Below, one piece after another: positions 29,039 through 37,473 of a DNA stretch of 64,000 nt. The stretch comes from Scheffersomyces stipitis CBS 6054 (lineage: Eukaryota; Ascomycota; Pichiomycetes; Serinales; Debaryomycetaceae). The position numbers were made by a program, and so were the translations under genes. Where the stretch lies: NCBI RefSeq assembly GCF_000209165.1, contig NC_009045.1:558001-622000 (forward strand), given 5' to 3'. Numbering within the stretch: position 1 is the first letter of the stretch; each line of letters starts with the position of its first letter. Below the pieces are notes generated by a model that was not told the DNA's origin, made no database searches, and was given only the letters and a program-made list of their open reading frames with translations.

Positions 29039-30763
29039 CTAGTTATTTACCAATGTAGGCACAACTCTACGCTTGTTCTTGTCCTTGTTGGGCGAGAGCT
29101 CTTTCAGCCTCATGAAAAACTTATCTATAGTTCCCATGGAAGGAGCAGCTACATCCGTAGTTTCTTCTTCGGATATTATCTCTACTATTTCAACTTCAGG
29201 ACTGGTGTCTCCCAGTATCATTTCTACGTCCTTTGCCTCCGATGAGTCGAAATCCGACTTGTAGTCCTCTATTTCCCCCACATCACTGGACAAATGAAGA
29301 GCTTTTAGGTTGTTGATAGGAGTCAAGCTTCTTGAATTTGTTGCCACAGGTGTCGGAGGATCAGTGACAGGAACAGTCAAAGGCACACCCTCTGATTTCT
29401 CTTCCTTCTTTGCATATCGCTGGCCGAACACATTGTCATCAAACGATATTATCAGACAGAATCCATCAGTTGAACTCACGATGATCTTTGTACCGTCGGA
29501 ATCCCATTTGAGATCAGTTATGGAACTGTAGTGTAAGTTGGAAACGTAACCCAAAGGCTTGAAATTCTCCGTATCATATATTAGGATCGAGTCGTGGGTT
29601 GCAACGGCAAATATCATCTTGTAGGCTAACTTTAGAACTGGACTGGTTGCACTAGGCTCGTATAGAAATGGGTTGAATGCCACGGCAATAGCTGGCTTGT
29701 TCAAGTTCGATATCTTGTAGATGGGCGTATGCAAGAGACTGTATCTGGAATACACATAGACAGTGTTGATAGCGGTCGAATCGTCTGTCTTGTTATTGGA
29801 GTTATTATTGTTTTTGATATTATTGATGTCAATGTTGGTATTATTAGAAGAATCATACTCGAGATTTTCAGTTGTTGATGTCGTTTCGTCGTTTTGAGTG
29901 TTAGGATCACTTTCCAAACCTGCTGGTGTTATTACCAAACTTCCATCTGGTGAAAAGCACAACCTTCTGAAGAAAGATTGCAATGTTTCTGAGTGGTAAA
30001 GGTGCTGGTTATTAAATTTTAAGAATCTGTGTGCTAGTTTTATGTCTTCAATCTCGTCCTTCTTCTTATGCTTAACGATTCTGTATACGCAGACGGATCT
30101 GTCTGCTGATTGTGTTACTATGTACTGGTCAAGTGGGTCCCAGTAGACACCCTGGATGTAGTGGTTATGGTTCTTGCTCGATGTCACAAGAGTACCAGTG
30201 ACCTTATCATTGGCATAATCGATATGATACACTCTAGTGATGTTATCCATGGAACCAGTGACCAAATACCGGGAATTTGACGACCAGCATATATCATTGA
30301 TTTCAGAAGTCGACGATCGGAACTGACACACAGCCTGCCACGACTCCTGAACATCATCATCGTCTTCATCCTCCGCTTCAAAATCCTTCAAGACCCGGTC
30401 AGCGAGTTTCCAAAGAATCAACGTTCCATCGTCACCAGCTGTTGCCAATATAGTACCCAAGGGATTAAATCTGACGACATTGACAGCCTGTGTATGTTTT
30501 CTCAATGTGCTGAGATACTCTACGCTTGTATTTTGTAGGTTTTGATTTTGATATTGTTGACTTTGTTGAGATTGGCCCCCTTGGTCATGTTGATTTAGGT
30601 TTACTTGGTCATGTTTATGGTGCAATTTCCAGACTCGGATATTGTTGTCTCCTCCTCCTGTGACCAATCTAGGAGAAGGGCCAGATGCCGAGGGCTGGAA
30701 GTCCACAGAGTAAATGGGCTGATTGTCGTTGTGCCAATGGACGGTTATGGTGGACGCGTTCAT
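29039..30763 (-). CDS. CAC2: Chromatin assembly factor 1 middle subunit (p60)
   Basis: This 574-residue WD40 protein is the p60-type subunit of CAF-1, which deposits H3-H4 on newly replicated DNA. The start TVHWHNDNQPIYSVDFQP and RLVTGGGDNNIRVWKL are typical of Cac2. About seven WD repeats cover residues 10-440, interrupted by an Asn-rich insert (about 290-320: NIDINNIKNNNNSNN). The C-terminal 120 residues are acidic and Ser/Thr-rich. It is longer than S. cerevisiae Cac2 (468 residues), mainly from the inserts and tail. An MCB element sits about 100 bp upstream of the start, fitting S-phase expression. Confidence 0.93.
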   Translation of the reverse strand: MNASTITVHWHNDNQPIYSVDFQPSASGPSPRLVTGGGDNNIRVWKLHHKHDQVNLNQHDQGGQSQQSQQYQNQNLQNTSVEYLSTLRKHTQAVNVVRFNPLGTILATAGDDGTLILWKLADRVLKDFEAEDEDDDDVQESWQAVCQFRSSTSEINDICWSSNSRYLVTGSMDNITRVYHIDYANDKVTGTLVTSSKNHNHYIQGVYWDPLDQYIVTQSADRSVCVYRIVKHKKKDEIEDIKLAHRFLKFNNQHLYHSETLQSFFRRLCFSPDGSLVITPAGLESDPNTQNDETTSTTENLEYDSSNNTNIDINNIKNNNNSNNKTDDSTAINTVYVYSRYSLLHTPIYKISNLNKPAIAVAFNPFLYEPSATSPVLKLAYKMIFAVATHDSILIYDTENFKPLGYVSNLHYSSITDLKWDSDGTKIIVSSTDGFCLIISFDDNVFGQRYAKKEEKSEGVPLTVPVTDPPTPVATNSRSLTPINNLKALHLSSDVGEIEDYKSDFDSSEAKDVEMILGDTSPEVEIVEIISEEETTDVAAPSMGTIDKFFMRLKELSPNKDKNKRRVVPTLVNN

Positions 30764-31356
30764 GGTACATGTATGTACAGAATTGAGAAATAATGGAATA
30801 GATATTCCGTGAACTGAATTGTGAATTTGATTTGAAAAACGTTTGGAAATTCGGTAATGCTAGACGCGTATTGCAATTGTGGAACAAAAAGACTAAAGGG
30901 CACAGGAGAATATTTAGACTATGCGAAAATCGATTTTTGAGAGCGAATGAAAATATGCGAACGTGAGCAAAATCACGCTGAAAAATCGGAGGTAATCACA
31001 ATTGAGAATGCAATTAACGCAATTGGGAATCCATAGCGCCTTGTAGGAGTTCTCAATAGTAGAAGAGCGAAGTGTGTATATTCATAATATATATAGAGGA
31101 CGTAAAAGCTTTCAAACCACCATATATTTTAGTACCTCTCCACTTTTCATCTCTTTCTGTTTCTCTACTCATTTGCTTTTTTCCTTATCGCCTTGTCTCT
31201 ATTTCTCCAGGTTGGCTGGCTAAATTTGCGCGCAAACGGCCCCATACTCAACTCGAAACTCATTTTCAAGTTATCTACTTGTATTCTTGTCCTCCTTTTA
31301 TACTCAATCCTCATTTTCTCCGTCGAGCATTGCCGCAATTGCTGTATTTCATCAAG
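30764..31356. promoter_or_regulatory. Divergent promoter region CAC2 / LAP4
   Basis: 593 bp. On the CAC2 side lies ACGCGT at 30864-30869. On the LAP4 side lies an AT-rich run, ATATATATAG, at 31087-31096, then a long CT-rich stretch leading to the ATG at 31357. This stretch is open in the LAP4 frame but has no ATG. Confidence 0.5.
30864..30869. promoter_or_regulatory. MCB element (ACGCGT) upstream of CAC2
   Basis: ACGCGT is the Mlu I cell-cycle box bound by MBF in yeasts and lies 101 bp from the CAC2 ATG. A second ACGCGT falls inside codons 2-4 of CAC2 (30754-30759). MBF control of replication-linked genes is established knowledge; its action here is inferred. Confidence 0.55.
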
Positions 31357-33273
31357 ATGAGCACCTCCTGCTATTCCAGCGATGAGAGCTTTACTATCGT
31401 CAACAAAGATGGTAATATCATTTCCACTGACGAAGACTACGCCAGCGACGACTACAATTCCGACTATCACAATTCTGAAAACGACCTCGAGTTGCCGCTT
31501 GAGGAATCGCAGACAACACTGCATTATATTTTCCAGATTCCTCGTATGGATGTCTCGAGCACTAAATCGCTTTTTGTGAAACCGGCTACTGCCATAGAGG
31601 TTCCTATAGTGTCTGACGAAGAAGATTCTAACGAGACAGAAGTGGAACATCCAGAGGAGAAGGTAGAAACTGAAAAAGAACTTGCTGAAGATATTCCAAG
31701 AGATTCAAATTCTGAAAAGTCTGAAATTCCACTTGAGATTCCAAAAGCAACTGAAGAACAAGTTCCTTTCCCAAGTTTAAACCCCGTAGAACATGGTCAG
31801 TTTCAAAATAGCTCTACGAATGATACATTACAGACCCTGAACGACCTTGACCTGTACTACGAGGCTTATGCTCAACAGTATATAGATTTCATGTCACAGA
31901 ACCCTACAACTTATCATGTTGTAACTCATTTCAAGTCCTTGTTAACTAACAACGGATTCAAATATATTCGGGAAAATGAGCCCTTCACTGCTGATGAACC
32001 CGGCTTTTATTTTACTTCCAAAGACGACTCAACTCTTGTTGCATTCGTTGTTGGTGGAAAATGGGAACCTATTAGGGGTAGTTGTTTCATAGGAAGCCAC
32101 TGTGATGCATTGAGTGTCAAGATTAACCCTGGAGGTCTGATAAGAAAAGGTGCAGAAGACTACTCTCTTTTAGGAGTAGCTCCATACTCAGGAAGCTTGA
32201 ACGAATTATGGTTGAACAGAGATCTCGGCTTGGCGGGATCGCTTTTGGTTAAAGATCCAGCTTCTGGAAAATTGGCTCGTAAATTGATCAATTCTGCTCC
32301 TCATCCAATTGGCTTCATACCCCAATTGGCTCCGCATTTTGGAATCGAAAAGAAGTACAACAAACAGACAGAAATGGTTCCCATTGTCGCGTATTCGTCA
32401 GATAAGGATCTTGTCCCAACGGATGAAGAAAAGTCATCGCATCTTTACTCAAAGTACCCTTTGTCCTTGTTACGTTACATCACCACGTTATCAGGATACT
32501 CACTTTCTTCCATAGTACAAATGGACTTGGATCTTGTAGACGTTCAACCTGCTGCTAGAGGCGGTCTTGGTAGAGAGTTCATCTATTCTTCGAGCTTAGA
32601 CGATAGATTATGCTCATTTGATTCTGTCTATGGTCTCATAGAATTCAGCCAATCCTTCTATGGCTCTGAGGATATTAACGAATACAACGGATTGAGTGGT
32701 ATATACTTGGCTAATCATGAGGAAATTGGCAGTGCAACTAGAACAGGAGCTGCAGGTGGTTTCTTGCTTGATTCGTTGAAGTCTATCGTAGGTTCTCGTT
32801 ACAGAACAAACAATGCGGAGAGATTACTAGAGTTGACTAATAATTCCGTGTTATTATCGACTGATGTCACCCATGCATTGAACCCAAACTTCAAGGATGT
32901 ATATCTTGACAAGAACTTCCCTCTTCCCAACACTGGCCCTAGTATTAAATTTGACTCTAATGGCCATGTGTTGAGTGATTCCTTTGCCTATCAGTTCTTG
33001 TCGTCGATTATTCAAAAGCACGTTCCTGAAATTAAGTTACAACATTTTCATATTAGAAACGACAGTAGATCCGGTGGCACTATCGGACCGATTATGAGTA
33101 ATGCTAGTAGAGGTTTGAATGGTGCCAAGTTGATTATTGACGTTGGATTGCCTATTCTCAGCATGCACTCCATTAGAAGTATCATGGGCTACAAAGATGC
33201 CGGTATTGGTGTGAGATTCTTCAAGCAAGTGCTCAGTAATTGGCAGGACGAAGTAGCACACTTGGATATTTAG
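31357..33273 (+). CDS. LAP4: Vacuolar aspartyl aminopeptidase I (M18), long N-terminus
   Basis: This 638-residue M18 metallopeptidase matches yeast Ape1/Lap4 rather than the cytosolic Ape4: GSHCDAL (H248), VAPYSGSLNELWLNRDLG, MDLDLVDVQ, LDDRLCSFDS, NHEEIGS (E455/E456) and NDSRSGGTIGP are all present. In S. cerevisiae the zymogen forms dodecamers and reaches the vacuole by the Cvt pathway or autophagy. The N-terminus here is about 145 residues of acidic, Ser-rich sequence before the catalytic part, against about 45-90 in yeast. It contains an AIM-like DESFTIV (residues 9-15) instead of a recognisable Ape1 propeptide. The frame is open 285 bp further upstream, but 31357 is its first ATG. Confidence 0.92.
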   Translation: MSTSCYSSDESFTIVNKDGNIISTDEDYASDDYNSDYHNSENDLELPLEESQTTLHYIFQIPRMDVSSTKSLFVKPATAIEVPIVSDEEDSNETEVEHPEEKVETEKELAEDIPRDSNSEKSEIPLEIPKATEEQVPFPSLNPVEHGQFQNSSTNDTLQTLNDLDLYYEAYAQQYIDFMSQNPTTYHVVTHFKSLLTNNGFKYIRENEPFTADEPGFYFTSKDDSTLVAFVVGGKWEPIRGSCFIGSHCDALSVKINPGGLIRKGAEDYSLLGVAPYSGSLNELWLNRDLGLAGSLLVKDPASGKLARKLINSAPHPIGFIPQLAPHFGIEKKYNKQTEMVPIVAYSSDKDLVPTDEEKSSHLYSKYPLSLLRYITTLSGYSLSSIVQMDLDLVDVQPAARGGLGREFIYSSSLDDRLCSFDSVYGLIEFSQSFYGSEDINEYNGLSGIYLANHEEIGSATRTGAAGGFLLDSLKSIVGSRYRTNNAERLLELTNNSVLLSTDVTHALNPNFKDVYLDKNFPLPNTGPSIKFDSNGHVLSDSFAYQFLSSIIQKHVPEIKLQHFHIRNDSRSGGTIGPIMSNASRGLNGAKLIIDVGLPILSMHSIRSIMGYKDAGIGVRFFKQVLSNWQDEVAHLDI

Positions 33274-33340
33274 AAAGCATAGAACCAAATATAAAAATTA
33301 TCAATAAGTGTTACGGCTGCAATAACAGTAAGATTACTTT

Positions 33341-33349
33341 AAAAAAAAA
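33341..33349 (-). terminator. Pol III terminator of tRNA-Ser(UGA)
   Basis: Nine consecutive A residues on the plus strand, that is nine T in the direction of transcription, begin right after the tRNA 3' end. Confidence 0.9.
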
Positions 33350-33431
33350 CGACAACTGCAGGACTCGAACCTGCGCGGGCATAGCCCAAAAGATTTCAAG
33401 TCTTTCTCCTTAACCGCTCGGACAAGTTGCC
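33350..33431 (-). tRNA. tRNA-Ser, anticodon UGA
   Basis: This 82-nt serine tRNA reads UCA codons. The acceptor stem pairs GGCAACT with AGTTGTC, the discriminator base is G73, and the anticodon stem AAAGA/TCTTT encloses the loop CTTGAAA with anticodon TGA. A class II variable arm (GGGC/GCCC) and a perfect T arm (GCAGG, TTCGAGT, CCTGC) follow. No intron. A T9 terminator follows at once. This is an ordinary serine tRNA and not the CUG-reading tRNA-Ser(CAG). Confidence 0.96.
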
Positions 33432-34357
33432 TAATTCTGCAGGAAACTTCATAAACAACTGAACATGTTTTTATAAAATCACGTTTTATGTCACGTGATC
33501 ACTTTTCATGAATTTTGCAAAATTTTGATCCGTCGGGGTTTCCTCTCTGTTGGCCCATACTACATTGGGTGATAATGGCCTTTGTCTCTAGGATCTAGCT
33601 GTTTATATGGTTATTAAGTTCAGTGTATGCCACTATGTTAAAAAAATGCCAAATTAGTATGCTCAATGTATGCCACTACGTCAAAAAAAAAGCTAATTTA
33701 AAGCTAATTTGGCTGAAGCTCGATTAGATATTAAATGTATTGTTGGGTTTAAGATGTAGTATGTATCGATTGAAGCAATTTGCAGCTGGGTGATAAGGCA
33801 TGGCCACAGTACGGAATCAGTTTTGTAGAATACAAATTAATATTTCTTTGCTGCGTAGTATGTGCAGCTTAAAAGCAAGACAATAAACATAGAAGAACAA
33901 CAAACTAATAAAATAACCTAGTCACTGAAGCTGGTACGTTTGGGCACCCACTTGTACTTTGTTAATTTGTATCAATTTGTACGAATGTTCATCTTAGCAG
34001 CTTTTTCTACAGTTGGGTTCAGTGCTTCGATTGGAACCACGTGACTTGAGTCAGTAAAATTTTTTCTAGAATGTTATAGAACTGGGTTACAATTTGAGTG
34101 AAGATGATCCTCGAAGAATTATTCATTCTAAAATTTAACCATTTTGAAGGCTTGTGGCACGTCTATAGTTAGAAACACATTGCGCTTGTAAAGAATACAG
34201 CAATCTCGATCTGAGATAGAAAGAAAGAAAAGATTCCACAACGAAAAAATTGTTCTTATCTGAGATTCTGAGATTAGCATTCATTAGATTTTCAGTTACC
34301 TTTCATAGACGAAAACAATTACATTAAGCATTCCACAGCAGCAAATCACTAACAATA
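33432..34357. promoter_or_regulatory. Region between tRNA-Ser and MDJ1
   Basis: 926 bp with no ORF. E-boxes: CACGTG at 33492-33497 (in TCACGTGATCAC) and 34038-34043. A minimal heat-shock motif TTCTAGAA lies at 34064-34071, plausible for a chaperone gene. The 11-mer GTATGCCACTA occurs at 33624-33634 and 33668-33678, each followed by a poly-A run and an AATTAG/CTAATT stretch. AAGCTAATTT is also doubled around 33690-33710. The site next to a tRNA gene suits an LTR remnant, but I see no LTR ends. Confidence 0.5.
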
Positions 34358-35893
34358 ATGCCAAAGTACAATCCATTTGCCACTGCGTCAATGCTGCTTG
34401 CTGCCAGAAACTTTAGCAGGGCCACGAGACCAAACTTAAAAGGTTCTTTTAATGTTCCTTCCAGAGTGATGAGCAGAAACCATTACCAAATCAGAGGTTT
34501 CCACGCTTCGCTTGCTAGAGCGATAGATTTTGATCCCTATAAGGTTCTTGGCGTGGACAAGTCAGCTGACCAGAAGGATATCAAGAAGGCATACTACACG
34601 TTGGTGAAGAAATACCACCCGGATGTGAACAAGGAGAAGGATGCGGAGAAGAGGTTTCACAAGATCCAGGAGTCATACGAGTTGTTGAGTGATAAGGACA
34701 AGAGAGCTCAGTATGACCAGTTTGGCTCTGCAGCTTTTGATGCCAACGGAAATGCCAATCCATTTGCTGGAGGTCAGAACCCTTTTGCCAGTGGTAACCC
34801 CTTTGGAGGTGCTGGTGGACGGGGAGGAAATCCATTTGGAGGAATGGGCTTCGATTTTGAGGATTTGTTCAAAGAAGCATTCACAGGTGGTGGCAAATCG
34901 GGTGGTGGAAGAGGTTCTTTTGTTACTGAACATGTTGGAGATAATATCGAAGTGTTGAAGTCTATCTCGTTCAAGGAGTCTATATTCGGTACTAAGGTAC
35001 AAGTTAACTATAAGGCTGTTGATACCTGTAATACATGTCAGGGAAGTGGCTTGAAGACGGGAAAGAAGAAGTCGACCTGCCCTACGTGTCATGGCACTGG
35101 CCAAAGTACTCACATCTTAGGTGGCTTTCATATGTCTTCTACCTGTAGCACTTGTCACGGGTCTGGGGTTACCATTCCCAAGCTGGACGAGTGTGGAAGT
35201 TGTCACGGGCACGGTGTTCAGGAAATCCCTAAGTCTACAAGTGTAGAATTGCCTTGTGGAATCAGTGATGGCACCAGATTGAGAGTTCCTGGAGCTGGTG
35301 ATGCTCCATTTGTCACCAAGGATCCATACAATCAGACCAGAAACGGTGATTTGATCATCAGAGTCAATGTAGCTAAAGATCCTAAGTTTTCCAGAATCAA
35401 CAATAACATTGTTGTAACAGAAGACATATTGATGACGACTGCTGCTTTGGGAGGTGAAATTGTGGTTCCCACTATCGATGGCCAGAACATCAAGCTCAAG
35501 ATCCGTCCAGGTGTGCAGAATGGCAGAAAGTTAACCATTCCAGAAAAGGGTGTACCGATCAACAGAAACATGAACAACAGAGGAGACTTGGAAGTGGTTT
35601 TGAATGTCAAGACGCTTATTCCTGAAACTCCTATCCAGACAGCTTTGTTGGAGGCTTTGGCTGATGCATACAACGACAAAAATGCCAAACGTACAGATGC
35701 CCACTGGAAGTTAGATTTGGATGACGACAACAAGAAGGTTGACGAGACTTACGATGAGAGCGATTTGAATCCATCCAAGTTGAACAGGATAGGCAAATTC
35801 TTGGGCAAATTTTTCAACATGGACAACGGAGCCAAGGAAAAGGGCAAACAACAGGATAGTAATAATAATAATAATAATAGTAATAGCAAGTGA
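34358..35893 (+). CDS. MDJ1: Mitochondrial DnaJ (Hsp40) co-chaperone
   Basis: This 511-residue type I J-protein stimulates the matrix Hsp70 Ssc1 in protein folding and mitochondrial DNA upkeep. A basic presequence (about residues 1-54) precedes the J domain (about 58-125, HPD at 87-89) and a Gly/Phe-rich segment (about 128-175). The zinc-finger region has four CxxCxGxG-type motifs (CNTCQGSG, CPTCHGTG, CSTCHGSG and CGSCHGHG), and the C-terminal substrate-binding domains follow. The tail ends in an Asn run from an AAT trinucleotide repeat (35860-35885). The length equals yeast Mdj1 (511 residues). Confidence 0.96.
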   Translation: MPKYNPFATASMLLAARNFSRATRPNLKGSFNVPSRVMSRNHYQIRGFHASLARAIDFDPYKVLGVDKSADQKDIKKAYYTLVKKYHPDVNKEKDAEKRFHKIQESYELLSDKDKRAQYDQFGSAAFDANGNANPFAGGQNPFASGNPFGGAGGRGGNPFGGMGFDFEDLFKEAFTGGGKSGGGRGSFVTEHVGDNIEVLKSISFKESIFGTKVQVNYKAVDTCNTCQGSGLKTGKKKSTCPTCHGTGQSTHILGGFHMSSTCSTCHGSGVTIPKLDECGSCHGHGVQEIPKSTSVELPCGISDGTRLRVPGAGDAPFVTKDPYNQTRNGDLIIRVNVAKDPKFSRINNNIVVTEDILMTTAALGGEIVVPTIDGQNIKLKIRPGVQNGRKLTIPEKGVPINRNMNNRGDLEVVLNVKTLIPETPIQTALLEALADAYNDKNAKRTDAHWKLDLDDDNKKVDETYDESDLNPSKLNRIGKFLGKFFNMDNGAKEKGKQQDSNNNNNNSNSK

Positions 35894-37473
35894 ACGTGCA
35901 CAGGTTGAAACACGGAACTGTAAATAGGACATTATTGTAAATAGTTTGTACATAGTTAGAACTACAACCTGATACCTGTCTGAGAGAAGTCTAGATATTT
36001 TAAGTAAATTGCATCTGTTGAGAAAATGAATGCAAATTGATTTGCCTATTGTGCTGATAGTGCAAATTGCAAATATTTGGCAATTGAGTAGTTCATTGAG
36101 AGATGAGTAGAAATGAATCCGTACTGTTATATTTGTTGCAGCCAAATACATAACCCGAATTAATGTGCAACAAATGAGGAAGCAGGCAAGAAATAGTGGC
36201 CCAGAATCTATTAATCTCCAATCAACGCGTTGCCATTGATCTAAAGCCGGAGGCTCCAAGCGAGAATTCCACCACAATGAAATAGTAATATCTACATGCT
36301 AGATTTCTAGCACAGAATCGGCAATTGAGTCTAATCTCGGCCAGGTCTGGAACCAATTTTCCAGAAACGGAAGATATGCTGGTCGCGAAAAAATCGCGAA
36401 CATGTGCAGATTCTATAGACAAACAGAGACAAAAGCAAAACAACGCGCCTCGAAAAAATTGTATCATAAAGACTTCGCAGACGTGAAGGATGTAAAATTT
36501 TCAGGAAATGTCATGGTGATGGACTAAATTACGGTGAGTCGGGGAAACTCGGTAGGGTGATCCAGTTGAGCTCTGGGCCAGAGCGGTTGGATATTGAGAT
36601 CAAATCGTAGATATATCTATTATACTGGGCAGCCGGTTGAAGAAAGACTGAGACATCGCTTCTCATTTCTTCACTTCGTAAGCACTTGGCACGAAGACCA
36701 TCTCAGTCGTATTCGCTAAACTGTACGACAAAACGGTACGGTTTGAGTATGTTGGTTGTCGCCTTATGTTTCCTTTCATCTTTCCAGTATACTGAAGATA
36801 ATCCGTTCCGAATTAGCCAGCGGCCTATTTCAACCGCGTGAAACGTAACGCAAAGAAGAATGTGGAGTTGTATTTGTGGTATTTGCTATTTCAGCACCTT
36901 ATTTTTATTTCGTTTTTCGTGTCGTGTAAAGAGCACAATGGCGATTGCAGGAGTACCTTTCGATGCCTTCTCATTTTATTATATATATAGTGAGCTGAGC
37001 ATATTCAAGACAATTAGACCAAGGTCTACATGCCGCGTCTAGATTCGACTTTCTTTAGTATCCTCCTCTTTCTATAGTTCTACAGTTGGACCAAAGCTAG
37101 TTCACAATCTACTACTGTCACAGCTGAAGAGAGTTGCGTGATATATCTGTGGAAAGTAAATAGACGATCGCTCTTTCATGGAAGTCGAAATTGACAGAAC
37201 CCAATAACTGACCCTTCGACTCCAATCAACCTTCCACAACAACTATACCACGGCTCTAACTCTGTTAAAGAGAAGAATATTGCTCCCACAAAAATCGTCA
37301 TCGTGTTATATGAAACACTTTCACTCGCTAGCCCATAGTCCGTCACTCGTTAGATAATCGTATTCTTCAGGATCTTTTCGTCCTAATAGGCAACGACAAC
37401 TATCAAAATATAAAAACAAAGCATCTTATTTCACTTCAAAAAAGACATAGATACACATATCATATACTCTATT
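35894..37473. other. 1.6-kb spacer between MDJ1 and the TBC gene
   Basis: I see no gene. The palindrome CAACGCGTTG at 36223-36232 contains an MCB core, but it is far (1.2 kb) from the next start codon. GTATGT occurs at 36747 without a good branch site downstream. The last 400 bp are the likely promoter and leader of the TBC gene. Confidence 0.4.

Noticed and set aside
31072..31356. In-frame upstream extension of LAP4
   Set aside because: Open but without ATG, CT-rich like a leader, and contains no peptide feature such as a signal sequence.
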